Shown: positions 1 to 8,812 of the stretch, piece after piece
How positions within the stretch are numbered: the first letter of the stretch is position 1
Layout: each line of letters starts with the position of its first letter
NCBI RefSeq assembly: GCF_000378245.1
Contig: NZ_KB899495.1
Coordinates: 277,113 to 341,112, forward strand
Length of the DNA: 64,000 nt
DNA from: Aromatoleum toluclasticum ATCC 700605
GTDB taxonomy: Bacteria > Pseudomonadota > Gammaproteobacteria > Burkholderiales > Rhodocyclaceae
Direction: 5' to 3'
The notes under the pieces: model-generated
Database searches by the model: none
Told to the model about the DNA's origin: nothing
Seen by the model: the letters and a program-made list of their open reading frames with translations, nothing else
Position numbers and translations under genes: made by a program

Positions 1-158
1 CATGTCTCCATCGTTGTTGTCGGGCGAAAGGACGACGACCGCCGCCCCGGCGGCGCCCACGGGACGGCCCCGAAGCTCCGGCCGTCGCCGGATCACCCGG
101 ATCGAAAGACAGCAGCGGGCCGCCGGTCGGCGCCCGCCGTTTCATTAGCCGGCGCCGC

Positions 159-1064
159 TCAGTGAGCCGCCGTGCTGCAAGCTACCGGGGCTGCGGGTGG
201 CGTGGAGGAACGCATCGGCCAATCGGGCATCACCGGTTCGTAGGCACCGGCAATCACCACCGCGTTGCGGTAGGCGAAGTCGCCATACAGCCGGCACAGT
301 GCGACCGCGAGCATCAGCACCATCACGATCCCGCCTGCGAAAGCGGACAACACTGCCGTCACCACCAGCGGTACGACGATGCCGCACACGCAGCCCCCAA
401 CGAGGAAGCCCGTCCTCAGGTCTCCCGAGAACAAGCGCTCGAAGGACGCGCGCACGCCTTCGCTGCGCTCGGCACGCAACAGGTGCAGCACCGACAGCAG
501 CGCACTGGCGACGAGCGCGACCATCGCCGCCGGCTGCAGCCACGCCGCCGCCCCGCCGAGCAGCGGGATCAGCGCCCACGCGAGGATCAGCGCCGTCGCC
601 AGCGAGTGCGCGACGAAGGCGAGCGGCACGAAGGGACCGCGCCACAGCCGGACCGCGCGCATCGAGCGCAGCAACATGCCCGCGTAGCCCATCACCGGCA
701 CCGCGACGACCAGCGCCGCGACCGCCAGCGGCTGCTGCAGTGCCGTCATGCCGAGATAGCCGGCCACCAGCGACAGCGTCGCGACGCCGATAAAGATGCT
801 GATGAACAAGGTGCCGCGGCTTACCCACGACGTGCCGATGCGCGTGATGGCGCGCCAGGCGCGCTGCGGGTTGCCGAGGTGGCCGAGCAGCGCGAAGACT
901 GCGCCGATCACGAACAGGATGCCTGGCCCCGCCAACAACGGCTGGTCGGTGAAGAGTGCAATCGCGAACAGTGCCGCGCCGACCCCTTCCCCCATGAAGC
1001 TCAGGGTCTCCTGGGGGCCCAGATGATGATTGAAGCGAACGCCGGTCTGGTACTTGAGGCTCAT
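159..1064 (-). CDS. NrfD/DmsC-type membrane anchor subunit of a molybdenum oxidoreductase
   Basis: The 301-residue product is almost entirely hydrophobic, with about eight predicted membrane helices (roughly residues 23-42, 44-66, 84-104, 108-132, 145-170, 178-195, 215-237 and 240-262). It begins MSLKYQTGVRFNHHLGPQE and resembles DmsC/NrfD-like quinone-reactive anchors. It is the last gene of a three-gene set, 41 bp after the iron-sulfur subunit, and AAGGGA lies just upstream of the ATG. By family logic it binds the peripheral subunits to the inner membrane and exchanges electrons with quinone. The order catalytic/FeS/anchor matches PadBCD-type phenylacetyl-CoA:acceptor oxidoreductases, but the substrate cannot be read from this subunit. 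The remaining 158 bases to the window edge hold no complete gene; a possible minus-strand start codon lies at the very edge. Confidence 0.75.
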   Translation of the reverse strand: MSLKYQTGVRFNHHLGPQETLSFMGEGVGAALFAIALFTDQPLLAGPGILFVIGAVFALLGHLGNPQRAWRAITRIGTSWVSRGTLFISIFIGVATLSLVAGYLGMTALQQPLAVAALVVAVPVMGYAGMLLRSMRAVRLWRGPFVPLAFVAHSLATALILAWALIPLLGGAAAWLQPAAMVALVASALLSVLHLLRAERSEGVRASFERLFSGDLRTGFLVGGCVCGIVVPLVVTAVLSAFAGGIVMVLMLAVALCRLYGDFAYRNAVVIAGAYEPVMPDWPMRSSTPPAAPVACSTAAH

Positions 1065-1105
1065 GACATCGATTCCCTTGGATCAGGTGAGTGGCGTGGG
1101 CCGCA

Positions 1106-1720
1106 TCAGGCCTTGAGGTAATGCACGCTCGGCTTGGTGCCGGCATCGGGCAGCAGCGTGAAGGACTCGCGCTCGCGCAGCAGCTTGCTCGGCGCGCTCT
1201 CCGGGTCCGCCAGATCGCCAAAGATCCGCGCCTCGGCCGGGCAGGTTTCGACGCAGGCCGGCTGCAGGCCCTGGTCGACACGGTCCATGCAGAAGTCACA
1301 CTTGATCACCGTGCCTTCGTCCCAGCGGCTGTACTTGGCCTTCTCGTACAAGGTCAGTTCGCCGTTGAAATAGCCGGTATCGAGGAGCCCCGGCTTCACG
1401 TAATGGCGGTGCTCGTACGGACACGACGTCGCACAGCTTCGGCAGCCGATGCACAGGTCGCTCTTCACGGCGACGATGCCGTCCTCGCGCTTGTAGCTCG
1501 CGCCGGTCGGGCAAACCGGCACGCAGGGGGGATCCTCGCAGTGGTTGCACAGCACCGGTAGGAACTCCCGCCGGGCATTGGGAAACACGCCCACCTCACG
1601 TTCATGCACACGCGCGAAGTAGATGTCCGGCGGTGTGCCGTTGGTGGCCTTGCAGGCGGCCGTGCACGCATGGCAGCCCACGCACACCTTCAGATCAATG
1701 ACCATTCCAAGTCGAGCCAT
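1106..1720 (-). CDS. four-cluster ferredoxin (DmsB/PadC-type) subunit of a molybdenum oxidoreductase
   Basis: The product is 204 residues from the ATG giving MARLGMVIDLKVC; that start is preferred because AGGAGA lies about ten bases upstream. Four cysteine groups are visible: CVGCHACTAAC, CNHCEDPPCVPVCP, CIGCRSCATSCP and CDFC followed by CVETCP. This is the usual arrangement for four [4Fe-4S] clusters that carry electrons from a molybdopterin subunit to a membrane anchor. There is no signal peptide, so it should act in the cytoplasm, like the catalytic subunit encoded 70 bp upstream. The gene is clearly part of the same operon. The family also includes DmsB, PsrB and TtrB, so the class is firm but the specific enzyme is not. 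Confidence 0.85.
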   Translation of the reverse strand: MARLGMVIDLKVCVGCHACTAACKATNGTPPDIYFARVHEREVGVFPNARREFLPVLCNHCEDPPCVPVCPTGASYKREDGIVAVKSDLCIGCRSCATSCPYEHRHYVKPGLLDTGYFNGELTLYEKAKYSRWDEGTVIKCDFCMDRVDQGLQPACVETCPAEARIFGDLADPESAPSKLLRERESFTLLPDAGTKPSVHYLKA

Positions 1721-1790
1721 CAGTACCAATCTCCTCTATTCCGTGGGGGATAATCTTCTCGATCTTTATGTCGTCGCCGCGCGGCGGGCC

Positions 1791-4400
1791 TCAGCCCACA
1801 CGCGTGACCCGCAGTTTCGGACTGGCCTCCATGGCACCGTCCATGATGTCGAGATTCTTCAGGTCGTAATCGAGCAGCTCGCCGAAGTGCGGGCCCATGG
1901 TCTTGCGCCGCGGCGGCAGGTTCTTCGCCCAGCTGCCGCCGTGGTGGTCCATGCCGACACACTCCGGATGTATGCACTCGCTGAGCAGGACGACGCCCTC
2001 CACCCGGCGGCCGCGCTGGTTCTCCGCGACTACGCGGTCGCCATCACGAATACCGTGGGCCTGCGCGTAGCTGCGGTTGAGGATGATCTTGCCGACGTAG
2101 GGGTGGTACTGCGTCAGCTCCGCGAGCCACGGGTTGAAGTTCGAGAAGGTGCTGGTCAGGAAGGGCCACTTGTAATTCACCGCGAACAGCTCGAAGCCAT
2201 TCTCATTGCGGCCATGCCCCGGCGCCGGGTACCAGTCGACCAGCGGCTTGTAGCGCGACACGTCCCAGTCCATGCCCAACGCGTCGGTGGTCGCCTTCAC
2301 GCGCGCGCCCGCCTCGAGGAAGTACTCGTAATACACCGGGATGCGGCTCTTGTAGAAGGGGCGCGGATACTTCTCCTGCACCGACTTCGCCCAGCGGATG
2401 CGGCCTTCCTTCGCGACGTCCGCGAGCGAGAGCTTGCCCCCGGTCATCGAGCGGATCCAGCGCTCCATGAGCTGCTCGTTGCCATACTTCCCGTCCGGCA
2501 GCAGCGCCCATTCCCCCTTCAGTTCGAGGAACTGGTTGACGGTCTGGTTGAAGGCCGGCAGGAAACCCGCCTTCTCGGCGATGTCGATCCAGATGTCGAC
2601 GTTGTGCTTGTAATCGGTCGGCACGACGGGCTGGCGCAGATTGATGCAGTACTCGTTGGTCGCCGTCGAACCCATCGTGTCGGGGATGTTGTTCGCCCCC
2701 ATGTCCAGCCGTTCGAGCTGCGTCTGCGTCGGGAAGATGATGTCCGCGAACTCGGCGGTTTCGTCGATGTTAGGCACGATCGACAGCTGAAAGCCGAATT
2801 TCCTGTGGAAATCCGCCTGCTGCTTCGGGTTGCCCTCGTTCAACAGGTCGTTCGACACCACCTGCACATACACCATCGGATTGTGCGGCACCTTGTCGTT
2901 GAACTTCTTCGGCTCCAGCACGTTGACCTTGCTCACCAGGCCGCTGTTGTACGAACCCACCGCCGCCAGCGAATCCGCCGACATGTTGTACGGATTGGGC
3001 ACGTCCTTCATCGGGAAGGGCGCGGGGAAGGAATCGCCGTAGGTCGCGATCTTGCCCGCCGCGACGAGGCCGTCGCGCTCGCGCATGCCCGAGCCGGCGC
3101 CCATCCAGGTGCTGTTCTCGGAAAACTCGGGGTGATGCGCAAAGACGGTGTCGGCGAGCAGCCCGCCCGGCACATCCACGGCGCCGACCATGGTGTTCAG
3201 CATCGCGATCGCCAACCCCTGCTCGAAGCCCTGCGAGTGCTGGCTGATGCCCTTGTACCAGTGCGCACAGGCCGGACGCAGCGGCAGCGTGTGGCCGTCG
3301 ATGTCAATCGTGGAACCGACTGACGCCGCCGTCGCGAACTCGCGCGCGAGGCGCCGGATCGTGTGGGCGGGTACACTCGTGATCTCGGAGGCGCTCTCGG
3401 GCGTGAACTTGGCCAGGTGCTTCCTGAGAAGCTGGAAGGACGGCGTGCACGGCTCGCCATCGACGACGAAACTGCCCTCCAGTGCCGGGCTCGCAAGCGT
3501 CGGGTCGTCATACACCTTGGCCCTCTGGTCGGCGGTATCCCACAGCTGCGGCTTGCCCGTCCCCGTGTCGCGTGCGTAGTGGCCGTCCACGTCGCGTATC
3601 AGGTAGGAGCCGTTGGTCAGCCTGCGCACGAACTCGACGTCGTGCATGCCGAGCTCGTTCACCATTACGTTGATCATCGCCATGACCAGCGCGCCGTCCG
3701 TGCCGGGGCGGATCGGCACCCACTCGTCGGCGATCGAGGCGGCGTTCGAGCACCACGGGTCAATGACCACGAGTTTCATGCCACGACGGCGTGCGCGCGA
3801 CATCTCGAGCGTAGCCGTGACCGCGGCCCAGTTCGACATCGCACCCTTGTTCGAACCGAACAGCATCAGGTAATTGCAGAAGTGGAAGTCCGGCCCGACG
3901 TGGAAACCGCCATGCACCTGCTGCAGCACCGGGTGCACGTTGTTGCCGCAGAACGCGCGGCCCCCGGAAGTGTGGTTGAAGCTACCGAAGGAAATCAGCA
4001 GCGAGGGCAGGAACCAGGGCAGGGTCGTGAAATCGGAAGTCGCGAACACCAGTCCGCCGGGATCGACATCACGGCAGTGCTTCACCTTCTCGGCGGTGAT
4101 CGCGACCGCTTCGTCGTAGCTGATCTCGACCCAGCCCGGATCCACGCCGATGCCCTTCTCAGGGTTCGTGCGCTTCAATGGCTTGGTCACGCGCCGCTTG
4201 CTGTAGGCCATCATCAGCTGGGCTTGGCCCTTCGCGCACAGCTTGCCCTGGCTGAAGGGATCCTCGGGATCGCCGCGCACGGCGACGACGACGCCATTGA
4301 CCCGACGCGCGAGCATGCCGCAAGTGCCTGCCGGGCAACCGTAGCAGGTCGTCTTGAGCTCGACATCCTCCCACGTACCGCTTTTCACCGACGCTGTCAC
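1791..4400 (-). CDS. molybdopterin oxidoreductase catalytic subunit, DMSO reductase family (phenylacetyl-CoA:acceptor oxidoreductase-like)
   Basis: This is a large catalytic subunit of 869 residues. The N-terminus carries CYGCPAGTC and a fourth cysteine in GKLCAKG (residues 19, 22, 27 and 55), a C-x2-C-x4-C-x27-C site for a [4Fe-4S] cluster. A cysteine near residue 150 (RAFCGNN, after GSFNHTSGG) lies where many family members carry the molybdenum ligand; that assignment is inferred. No twin-arginine signal precedes the cluster, so the active site is probably cytoplasmic, unlike DmsA or TtrA. I chose a GTG start because GGAGGG lies five bases upstream; a TTG fifteen bases earlier is possible. 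A cytoplasmic active site, a DmsB-like partner, an anchor and an adjacent acyl-CoA dehydrogenase suggest a CoA-thioester substrate, as in PadBCD of Azoarcus and Thauera. The true substrate is unknown. Confidence 0.75.
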   Translation of the reverse strand: MTASVKSGTWEDVELKTTCYGCPAGTCGMLARRVNGVVVAVRGDPEDPFSQGKLCAKGQAQLMMAYSKRRVTKPLKRTNPEKGIGVDPGWVEISYDEAVAITAEKVKHCRDVDPGGLVFATSDFTTLPWFLPSLLISFGSFNHTSGGRAFCGNNVHPVLQQVHGGFHVGPDFHFCNYLMLFGSNKGAMSNWAAVTATLEMSRARRRGMKLVVIDPWCSNAASIADEWVPIRPGTDGALVMAMINVMVNELGMHDVEFVRRLTNGSYLIRDVDGHYARDTGTGKPQLWDTADQRAKVYDDPTLASPALEGSFVVDGEPCTPSFQLLRKHLAKFTPESASEITSVPAHTIRRLAREFATAASVGSTIDIDGHTLPLRPACAHWYKGISQHSQGFEQGLAIAMLNTMVGAVDVPGGLLADTVFAHHPEFSENSTWMGAGSGMRERDGLVAAGKIATYGDSFPAPFPMKDVPNPYNMSADSLAAVGSYNSGLVSKVNVLEPKKFNDKVPHNPMVYVQVVSNDLLNEGNPKQQADFHRKFGFQLSIVPNIDETAEFADIIFPTQTQLERLDMGANNIPDTMGSTATNEYCINLRQPVVPTDYKHNVDIWIDIAEKAGFLPAFNQTVNQFLELKGEWALLPDGKYGNEQLMERWIRSMTGGKLSLADVAKEGRIRWAKSVQEKYPRPFYKSRIPVYYEYFLEAGARVKATTDALGMDWDVSRYKPLVDWYPAPGHGRNENGFELFAVNYKWPFLTSTFSNFNPWLAELTQYHPYVGKIILNRSYAQAHGIRDGDRVVAENQRGRRVEGVVLLSECIHPECVGMDHHGGSWAKNLPPRRKTMGPHFGELLDYDLKNLDIMDGAMEASPKLRVTRVG

Positions 4401-4478
4401 TCTCTGTCCCTCCAACCGTATCGTTATGTCCGTCGAGGACGGTCGCCCGAGCGCCGCCCCCGCCGCGTCACTGCGTGA

Positions 4479-5738
4479 TCATTTCGAGTACGCCTTGATG
4501 CTCGCGTAGTCGCGCCCCTCGTACTTGCGACATTCGAGCTTGGCAACCGTCCGACAATGCACTTCGTCCGGCCCGTCGGTCAATCGCACGATCCGGGTAT
4601 TCGCGTACAGTTCCGCCAGCCCGAAATCCTGCGAAACCCCGCCACCGCCATGCGCCTGGATCGCCAGGTCGATGATGCGCTGGGTCACCTGCGGCGCCAC
4701 CACCTTGATCATCGCGATCTCGCCGCGCGCTTCCTTGTTGCCGACCGTGTCCATCATGTAGGCGGCCTTCATGCACAGCAGGCGCACCATCTCGATGTCG
4801 ATACGCGCATTGGCGATGCGCTCCTCCCACACCGAGTGCTCGTTGATGCGCTTGCCGAAGGCCTCGCGCGACATCAGGCGGATGCACATGCGCTCCAGCG
4901 CCACCTCCGCCGATGCGATGTTGCGCATGCAGTGGTGGATGCGGCCGGGCCCGAGGCGACCCTGCGCAATCTCGAAGCCGCGCCCTTCGCCGAGGATCAG
5001 GTTCTCCACCGGCACCCGCACGTTGTCGAGGATCACCTCGAAGTGGCCGTGCGGCGCGTGGTCGAAGCCGAACACGTTGAGGTGGCGCACCACTGTCACC
5101 CCCGGCGTGTCGCGCGGCACCAGAATCATCGACTGCTGGCGATAGGTCTCGGCGTTCGGATCGGTCTTGCCCATCACGATGAAGAACGCGCAGTGCGGGT
5201 GACCGGCGCCCGACGACCACCACTTGTGGCCGTTGATCACGTATTCGTCGCCTTCGCGGCGGATCTCGGTGCGGATGTTGCGCGCGTCCGACGACGCCAC
5301 CTTCGGCTCGGTCATCAGGAAAGCCGAGCGCGTCTCGCCGTTCATCAGCGGCACCATGAAGCGGCGCTTCTGGTCTGCCGTGCCATAGCGGTGCAGCACT
5401 TCGAAGTTGCCCGTGTCCGGCGCCATGCAGTTGAACACCTCGGACGCGAAGGACACCCGCCCCATCAGCTCGGCGATCGGGGCGTACTCGACGTTGGTCA
5501 GGCCGATGCTCGTGAAGAAGTCGTCGTCGTGGTCCGAGGGAGGCATGAAGATGTTCCACAGCCCTTCCGCCTTCGCCTTCGCCTTGAGTTCCTCGAAGAT
5601 CGGCGGCGTTTCCTTCCAGCGGTCGATCGTCGCCATCTGCTCGTGATAGATCGGAATCGCCGGATAGATATGCGCATCCATGAAAGCCCGGACCCGCTCC
5701 ATCCACTCAAGGGATTTCTTCGATTGCTCAAAATGCAT
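4479..5738 (-). CDS. acyl-CoA dehydrogenase (ACAD10/11-like)
   Basis: This 419-residue flavoprotein has the acyl-CoA dehydrogenase layout: helical N-domain, [13 protein letters not shown] at the flavin/substrate loop, the middle beta-domain motif [14 protein letters not shown], and the C-terminal helical domain ending in [22 protein letters not shown] is typical of the ACAD10/11 subgroup rather than of short-chain FadE enzymes. I chose the start [12 protein letters not shown] because homology begins there, although the frame is open further upstream. It lies 78 bp upstream of the molybdopterin subunit on the same strand, so the four genes probably form one transcript. It is clearly paralogous to the divergent gene at 6256. 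By family it oxidises an acyl-CoA to the enoyl-CoA; the substrate is not predictable here. Confidence 0.85.
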   Translation of the reverse strand: MHFEQSKKSLEWMERVRAFMDAHIYPAIPIYHEQMATIDRWKETPPIFEELKAKAKAEGLWNIFMPPSDHDDDFFTSIGLTNVEYAPIAELMGRVSFASEVFNCMAPDTGNFEVLHRYGTADQKRRFMVPLMNGETRSAFLMTEPKVASSDARNIRTEIRREGDEYVINGHKWWSSGAGHPHCAFFIVMGKTDPNAETYRQQSMILVPRDTPGVTVVRHLNVFGFDHAPHGHFEVILDNVRVPVENLILGEGRGFEIAQGRLGPGRIHHCMRNIASAEVALERMCIRLMSREAFGKRINEHSVWEERIANARIDIEMVRLLCMKAAYMMDTVGNKEARGEIAMIKVVAPQVTQRIIDLAIQAHGGGGVSQDFGLAELYANTRIVRLTDGPDEVHCRTVAKLECRKYEGRDYASIKAYSK

Positions 5739-5830
5739 TTCTGGCGACCTCTGTGAATTGATGACGCAGCCCCGGCCCGACGCGGGCGGCGGAGCAACTT
5801 TGCGAATACGCGCGCGCTGACATGACCCAG

Positions 5831-5858
5831 CGTATCCGACCGACCGGTCGGGTGTCAA
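5831..5858 (-). promoter_or_regulatory. promoter with embedded TetR-type operator for the acyl-CoA dehydrogenase/molybdenum operon
   Basis: Read on the minus strand there is a perfect -35 hexamer TTGACA (5853-5858), 16 bases, then GATACG as a weak -10 (5831-5836). The spacer consists of the perfect palindrome CCGACCGGTCGG (5840-5851). The wider 16-mer GACCGACCGGTCGGGT at 5838-5853 matches the operator upstream of the divergent gene at 14 or so of 16 positions. Palindromes of this kind are typical of TetR-family repressors, and a position between -35 and -10 favours repression. No TetR gene lies in this window. Confidence 0.6.
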
Positions 5859-6149
5859 TATGTCGATGCACATCCTGGCGCATGCGTCATCCTCCTCGCG
5901 ACATCCCGGCGCCACCGTCCGCTCCGCCAGCCCCACCCGTGCCCGGCTTGCATCCCCGGCAACGGCCGGAGCAGGTGTACTTCATCCGGCTCGGAATCAA
6001 CGGGCACACCTGTGACGAACGGTCGCCGCCCCCTGTCGTCCCGGACGCGCCTTCGACCTCGCTCACGTTCGCCTGCCGCCAGACTTCGGACCCCTTCGCC
6101 GTCATTCCGCTCGCCTGCCTCATCCCTCTCGATTTCGCACCAAAGATAC

Positions 6150-6176
6150 ACGACCGCCCAGTCGGTCGTCTATAAT
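6150..6176 (+). promoter_or_regulatory. TetR-type operator next to a perfect -10 box
   Basis: The 20-mer ACGACCGCCCAGTCGGTCGT (6150-6169) has seven-base inverted arms around a six-base centre. It is followed after one base by TATAAT (6171-6176), a perfect -10. The operator therefore covers the -35/spacer region of the promoter for the plus-strand acyl-CoA dehydrogenase, which starts 80 bp further on. Its core differs from the palindrome at 5838-5853 at only a few positions. No good -35 is visible, so an activated promoter is also possible. Confidence 0.6.
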
Positions 6177-6255
6177 CGTCCACGACCCTGCCGGGGAAGC
6201 AGTGCATAGCCCGCACGCCCGACGCCGGGCGCTCACACACGAGGAACGGAACCCG

Positions 6256-7503
6256 ATGGATTTCGACTATTCCGAGAAAACCGAGACGGTCCTGGAAGTG
6301 CTGCGCCACTTCATGAGCCGGCGCGTGCTGCCGATGAATCTCACATGGCACCAGTGCGCCGCGCGCGGCGAATATCCGCTCTCGGTCATCGAGCCGCTCA
6401 AGGCCATCGCACGCGAGGAAGAACTCTGGAACCTGTTCCTGCCCGGCCTGCGCGAGAACGAACCGGGCACCCGCCTCGCCAACCTCGAATACGCTCCGCT
6501 GGCCGAAACTATGGGCCGGATTCCGTGGGCATCCGAAGTCTTCAACTGCAGCGCGCCGGACACCGGCAACATGGAGCTGCTGCACCTGCATGCCACCGAC
6601 GCGCAGTACGAGCGCTGGCTGCATCCGCTGCTGGAAGGACGCATCCGCTCCTGCTTCGCGATGACCGAGCCGGACGTCGCCTCCTCCGACGCCACCAACA
6701 TCCGCACCAGCATCCGTCGCGATGGCGGCGACTACGTCATCAACGGCCGCAAGTGGTTCGTCACCGGCGCCGCCCACCCGCACTGCACCTTCGCGATCGT
6801 GATGGGCCTGACCAAGGACGACAGCAACGAGGAGGCGCACTGCCGCCACTCGATGATGATCGTCCCGATGGACACGCCGGGGGTCGAGATCGTGCGCAAC
6901 ATCCCCGTCATGCACCACCTGTCCCCTGAAGGGCACTGCGAGATCGTGTTCCGCGACGTCCGCGTTCCCGCGGAAAACCTGCTCGGGGAGGAAGGCAAGG
7001 GTTTCGCCCTCGCCCAAGCGCGCCTCGGTCCCGGCCGCGTGCACCACTGCATGCGCACCATCGGCCAGTGCGAGCTCGCGCTCGAGATGATGTGCGAGCG
7101 TGCCCTCGAACGCCGCACCTTCGGCAAGTACCTCAGCGACTTCGCCAACATCCAGGAATGGATCGCCAAGTCCCGCGTCGAGATCGACCAGGCGCGGCTT
7201 CTCGTGCTGCGTGCCGCGTGGCTCATGGATCAGCGCGGCAACCAGGCCGCACGCGTCGACGTCTCTGCGATCAAGCTCGTCGCCGCGCAACTGCAGACCC
7301 GCATCCTCGACCGCGCGATGCAGGTCTTCGGCGCGATGGGCCTCACGCCCGACACGCCGCTGTCGCTGTTCTGGACCTGGGGCCGCGCGATGCGCTTCTT
7401 CGACGGCCCGGACGAAGTGCACCTGCGCGTGCTGGCGCGCAGCGAACTCGACAAGGCCAAAGCCAACCGCGGCGCAACGGCGGCCTACTATCTGTTGGAA
7501 TAG
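6256..7503 (+). CDS. acyl-CoA dehydrogenase (ACAD10/11-like), paralogue of the divergent gene
   Basis: The 415-residue product starts MDFDYSEKTETVLEV; GAGGAACGG six bases upstream fixes this start over earlier in-frame codons. Family motifs are TEPDVASSDATNIRT, INGRKWFVTGAAHP, LGPGRVHHCMRTIG and the C-terminal FFDGPDEVHLRVLARSEL. It aligns along its whole length with the 419-residue dehydrogenase on the other strand (EYAPLAETMGR versus [23 protein letters not shown] versus [12 protein letters not shown]), so the two arose by duplication and may act on successive or related acyl-CoA intermediates. An SAM-dependent methyltransferase gene follows after 56 bp. Expression is probably controlled by the TetR-type operator at 6150. 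The substrate is unknown. Confidence 0.85.
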   Translation: MDFDYSEKTETVLEVLRHFMSRRVLPMNLTWHQCAARGEYPLSVIEPLKAIAREEELWNLFLPGLRENEPGTRLANLEYAPLAETMGRIPWASEVFNCSAPDTGNMELLHLHATDAQYERWLHPLLEGRIRSCFAMTEPDVASSDATNIRTSIRRDGGDYVINGRKWFVTGAAHPHCTFAIVMGLTKDDSNEEAHCRHSMMIVPMDTPGVEIVRNIPVMHHLSPEGHCEIVFRDVRVPAENLLGEEGKGFALAQARLGPGRVHHCMRTIGQCELALEMMCERALERRTFGKYLSDFANIQEWIAKSRVEIDQARLLVLRAAWLMDQRGNQAARVDVSAIKLVAAQLQTRILDRAMQVFGAMGLTPDTPLSLFWTWGRAMRFFDGPDEVHLRVLARSELDKAKANRGATAAYYLLE

Positions 7504-7559
7504 GACTGTCGCCAGCTCCCCAGACCCCGACCCAGTCCCCAACCTCGCAGAATTCGACC

Positions 7560-8282
7560 ATGGAAAAACTCGGCCCCGGAAGCGACGCCGACACGCTGCA
7601 GGTGTTGGCCATGATCCCCCGCGACGGCTTCTCCCTCGTCGTCGATGCCGGTAGCGGCATCGGCCGCCAGACGCTCGCCCTCGCCTCCCGCTTGCAGACG
7701 ACGGTGCATGCAGTCGACACCGCCGCAAAGCATCTCGACAGTCTCGGGCGCTATTCCGCGCAACTCGGCATCGAGCATCTGGTGCAGACGCACTGCATGG
7801 ACATGGCAGACATCCCGGCGATCTTTCGTGACGTCGATCTGCTGTGGTCCGAATGCGCCGCCTACCACATCGGCTTTCCGAACGCGCTGGCCAGCTGGCT
7901 CCACGCCATCCGCCCCGGCGGCTACGCCGTCATCAGCGAGCTGTCATGGCTGCGCGACGAAGTGCCCGAACACGTGCACACGTACTTCCGGCGCGGTTAT
8001 CCCGACATGCGCACAGTGGACGAAAACCTTTCGATCGCCCACGCCGCCGGCTATGAAGTGATCGCCACGCACATCCTCTCGAGGGCCGCCTGGATCGACG
8101 GCTACTATGACAAACTCGAGCCGCTCGCGCGATCACTGCTGGACCATCCGGAGCAGGCGGTGCGCACCTTCGCCGCACAGACGCTCGAAGGAATCCACGT
8201 TTTCGATTCCGCCGCAGACAACTACGGCTATGTGTTCTATGTTCTCAGGAAACCTGTCGGCGAAACGACGGCAGTCGCCTGA
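7560..8282 (+). CDS. class I SAM-dependent methyltransferase
   Basis: The product is 240 residues. It starts MEKLGPGSDADTLQVLAMI and carries the SAM-binding motif I as VVDAGSGIGRQTLALA, an acidic residue after the second strand (VHAVDTA), and a Rossmann-fold pattern through HLVQTHCMDMADIP and LLWSECAAYHIGF. The C-terminal part resembles ubiE/COQ5-like small-molecule methyltransferases rather than RNA or protein enzymes, but the substrate cannot be told. It follows the acyl-CoA dehydrogenase by 56 bp on the same strand and is probably cotranscribed. The Shine-Dalgarno sequence is weak, which would fit coupling to the upstream gene. It stops 29 bp before the convergent truncated phosphatase. 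Confidence 0.75.
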   Translation: MEKLGPGSDADTLQVLAMIPRDGFSLVVDAGSGIGRQTLALASRLQTTVHAVDTAAKHLDSLGRYSAQLGIEHLVQTHCMDMADIPAIFRDVDLLWSECAAYHIGFPNALASWLHAIRPGGYAVISELSWLRDEVPEHVHTYFRRGYPDMRTVDENLSIAHAAGYEVIATHILSRAAWIDGYYDKLEPLARSLLDHPEQAVRTFAAQTLEGIHVFDSAADNYGYVFYVLRKPVGETTAVA

Positions 8283-8311
8283 CCCGGCGACGCGCTGTCG
8301 CTCTACCGGCT

Positions 8312-8812
8312 TCAGCGTGATTCCAGCCAGCGCTCGCGCATCTCGCAAATTGCACGTTCGTTCAAGCCCGCACACGTTCGTAGATAGTCCTGCATCGAGC
8401 CGTAGCGCTCTTTCACGGCATCCAGAGCCGCATTCAGATACTCGGGCCGCGCGTCCAGAATCGCATCGACCATTTTTTCGGAAGCGGGCCGCTCGGTGAT
8501 GTACTGGACAATGCGTGCCGTCGCAGCCCGACGATCGGCATCGGCCATTGTGCGAATTCTGGACGACAGCAGGTAGTCCGCCATCACCACCTCAACGGCA
8601 ACACCCAGGGCGCGCAGGATGACCGCGACGGTAAAGCCCGTGCGGTCCTTGCCAACGACACAATGCACCAGTACCGGCACCTCATCCTCACGGAACAGCC
8701 GAAACAGCGTCGCCAGGTGCGGCGCAAGCGCCTCGGGAAATCGCCGGTACATCTGCCTCATCAGTTCGACCGCACCTTCCGCGTCATGGCGTTTGCGCAG
8801 CGCCCAGTTCCC
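8312..8812 (-). pseudogene. tyrosine phosphatase, 5'-truncated at an IS21 junction
   Basis: The C-terminal part of a Y_phosphatase3-type protein tyrosine phosphatase is present. The active-site loop HCVVGKDRTG (cysteine, five residues, arginine) is intact, followed by about 110 residues of the usual helical C-terminus (NERAICEMRERWLES). The frame can be followed upstream only through GNWALRKRHDAEGAVEL to about 8812, where it meets a stop codon; the family normally has 80-100 more residues here. The sequence beyond belongs to an IS21-family fragment. An internal ATG at 8761 could still give a 149-residue product with the catalytic loop, but without the N-terminal fold it is unlikely to be active. 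I interpret it as a gene broken by a deletion or one-ended IS event. Confidence 0.75.

Larger units (their letters stand above)
5739..6255. other. divergent promoter region between two acyl-CoA dehydrogenase genes
   Basis: This 517-bp gap separates divergently transcribed acyl-CoA dehydrogenase genes. I see no convincing coding frame. Near each end of its middle part it holds a promoter-like sequence containing a nearly identical palindrome, described in separate entries. The stretch between the two palindromes (about 5860-6149) shows nothing I can name. Confidence 0.6.

Noticed and set aside
1-158. Gene starting at the left edge on the minus strand
   Set aside because: Only a possible start codon at the edge lies inside the window; too little to call.
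145-4478. Long open frames opposite the molybdenum enzyme genes (for example 1623-3323 on the plus strand)
   Set aside because: They are antisense frames of a GC-rich coding strand, His/Arg/Val-rich, without Shine-Dalgarno or family motifs.
5739-5936. N-terminal extension of the minus-strand acyl-CoA dehydrogenase by 66 codons
   Set aside because: The extra residues do not match the family; the paralogue begins at the equivalent of MHFEQSK.
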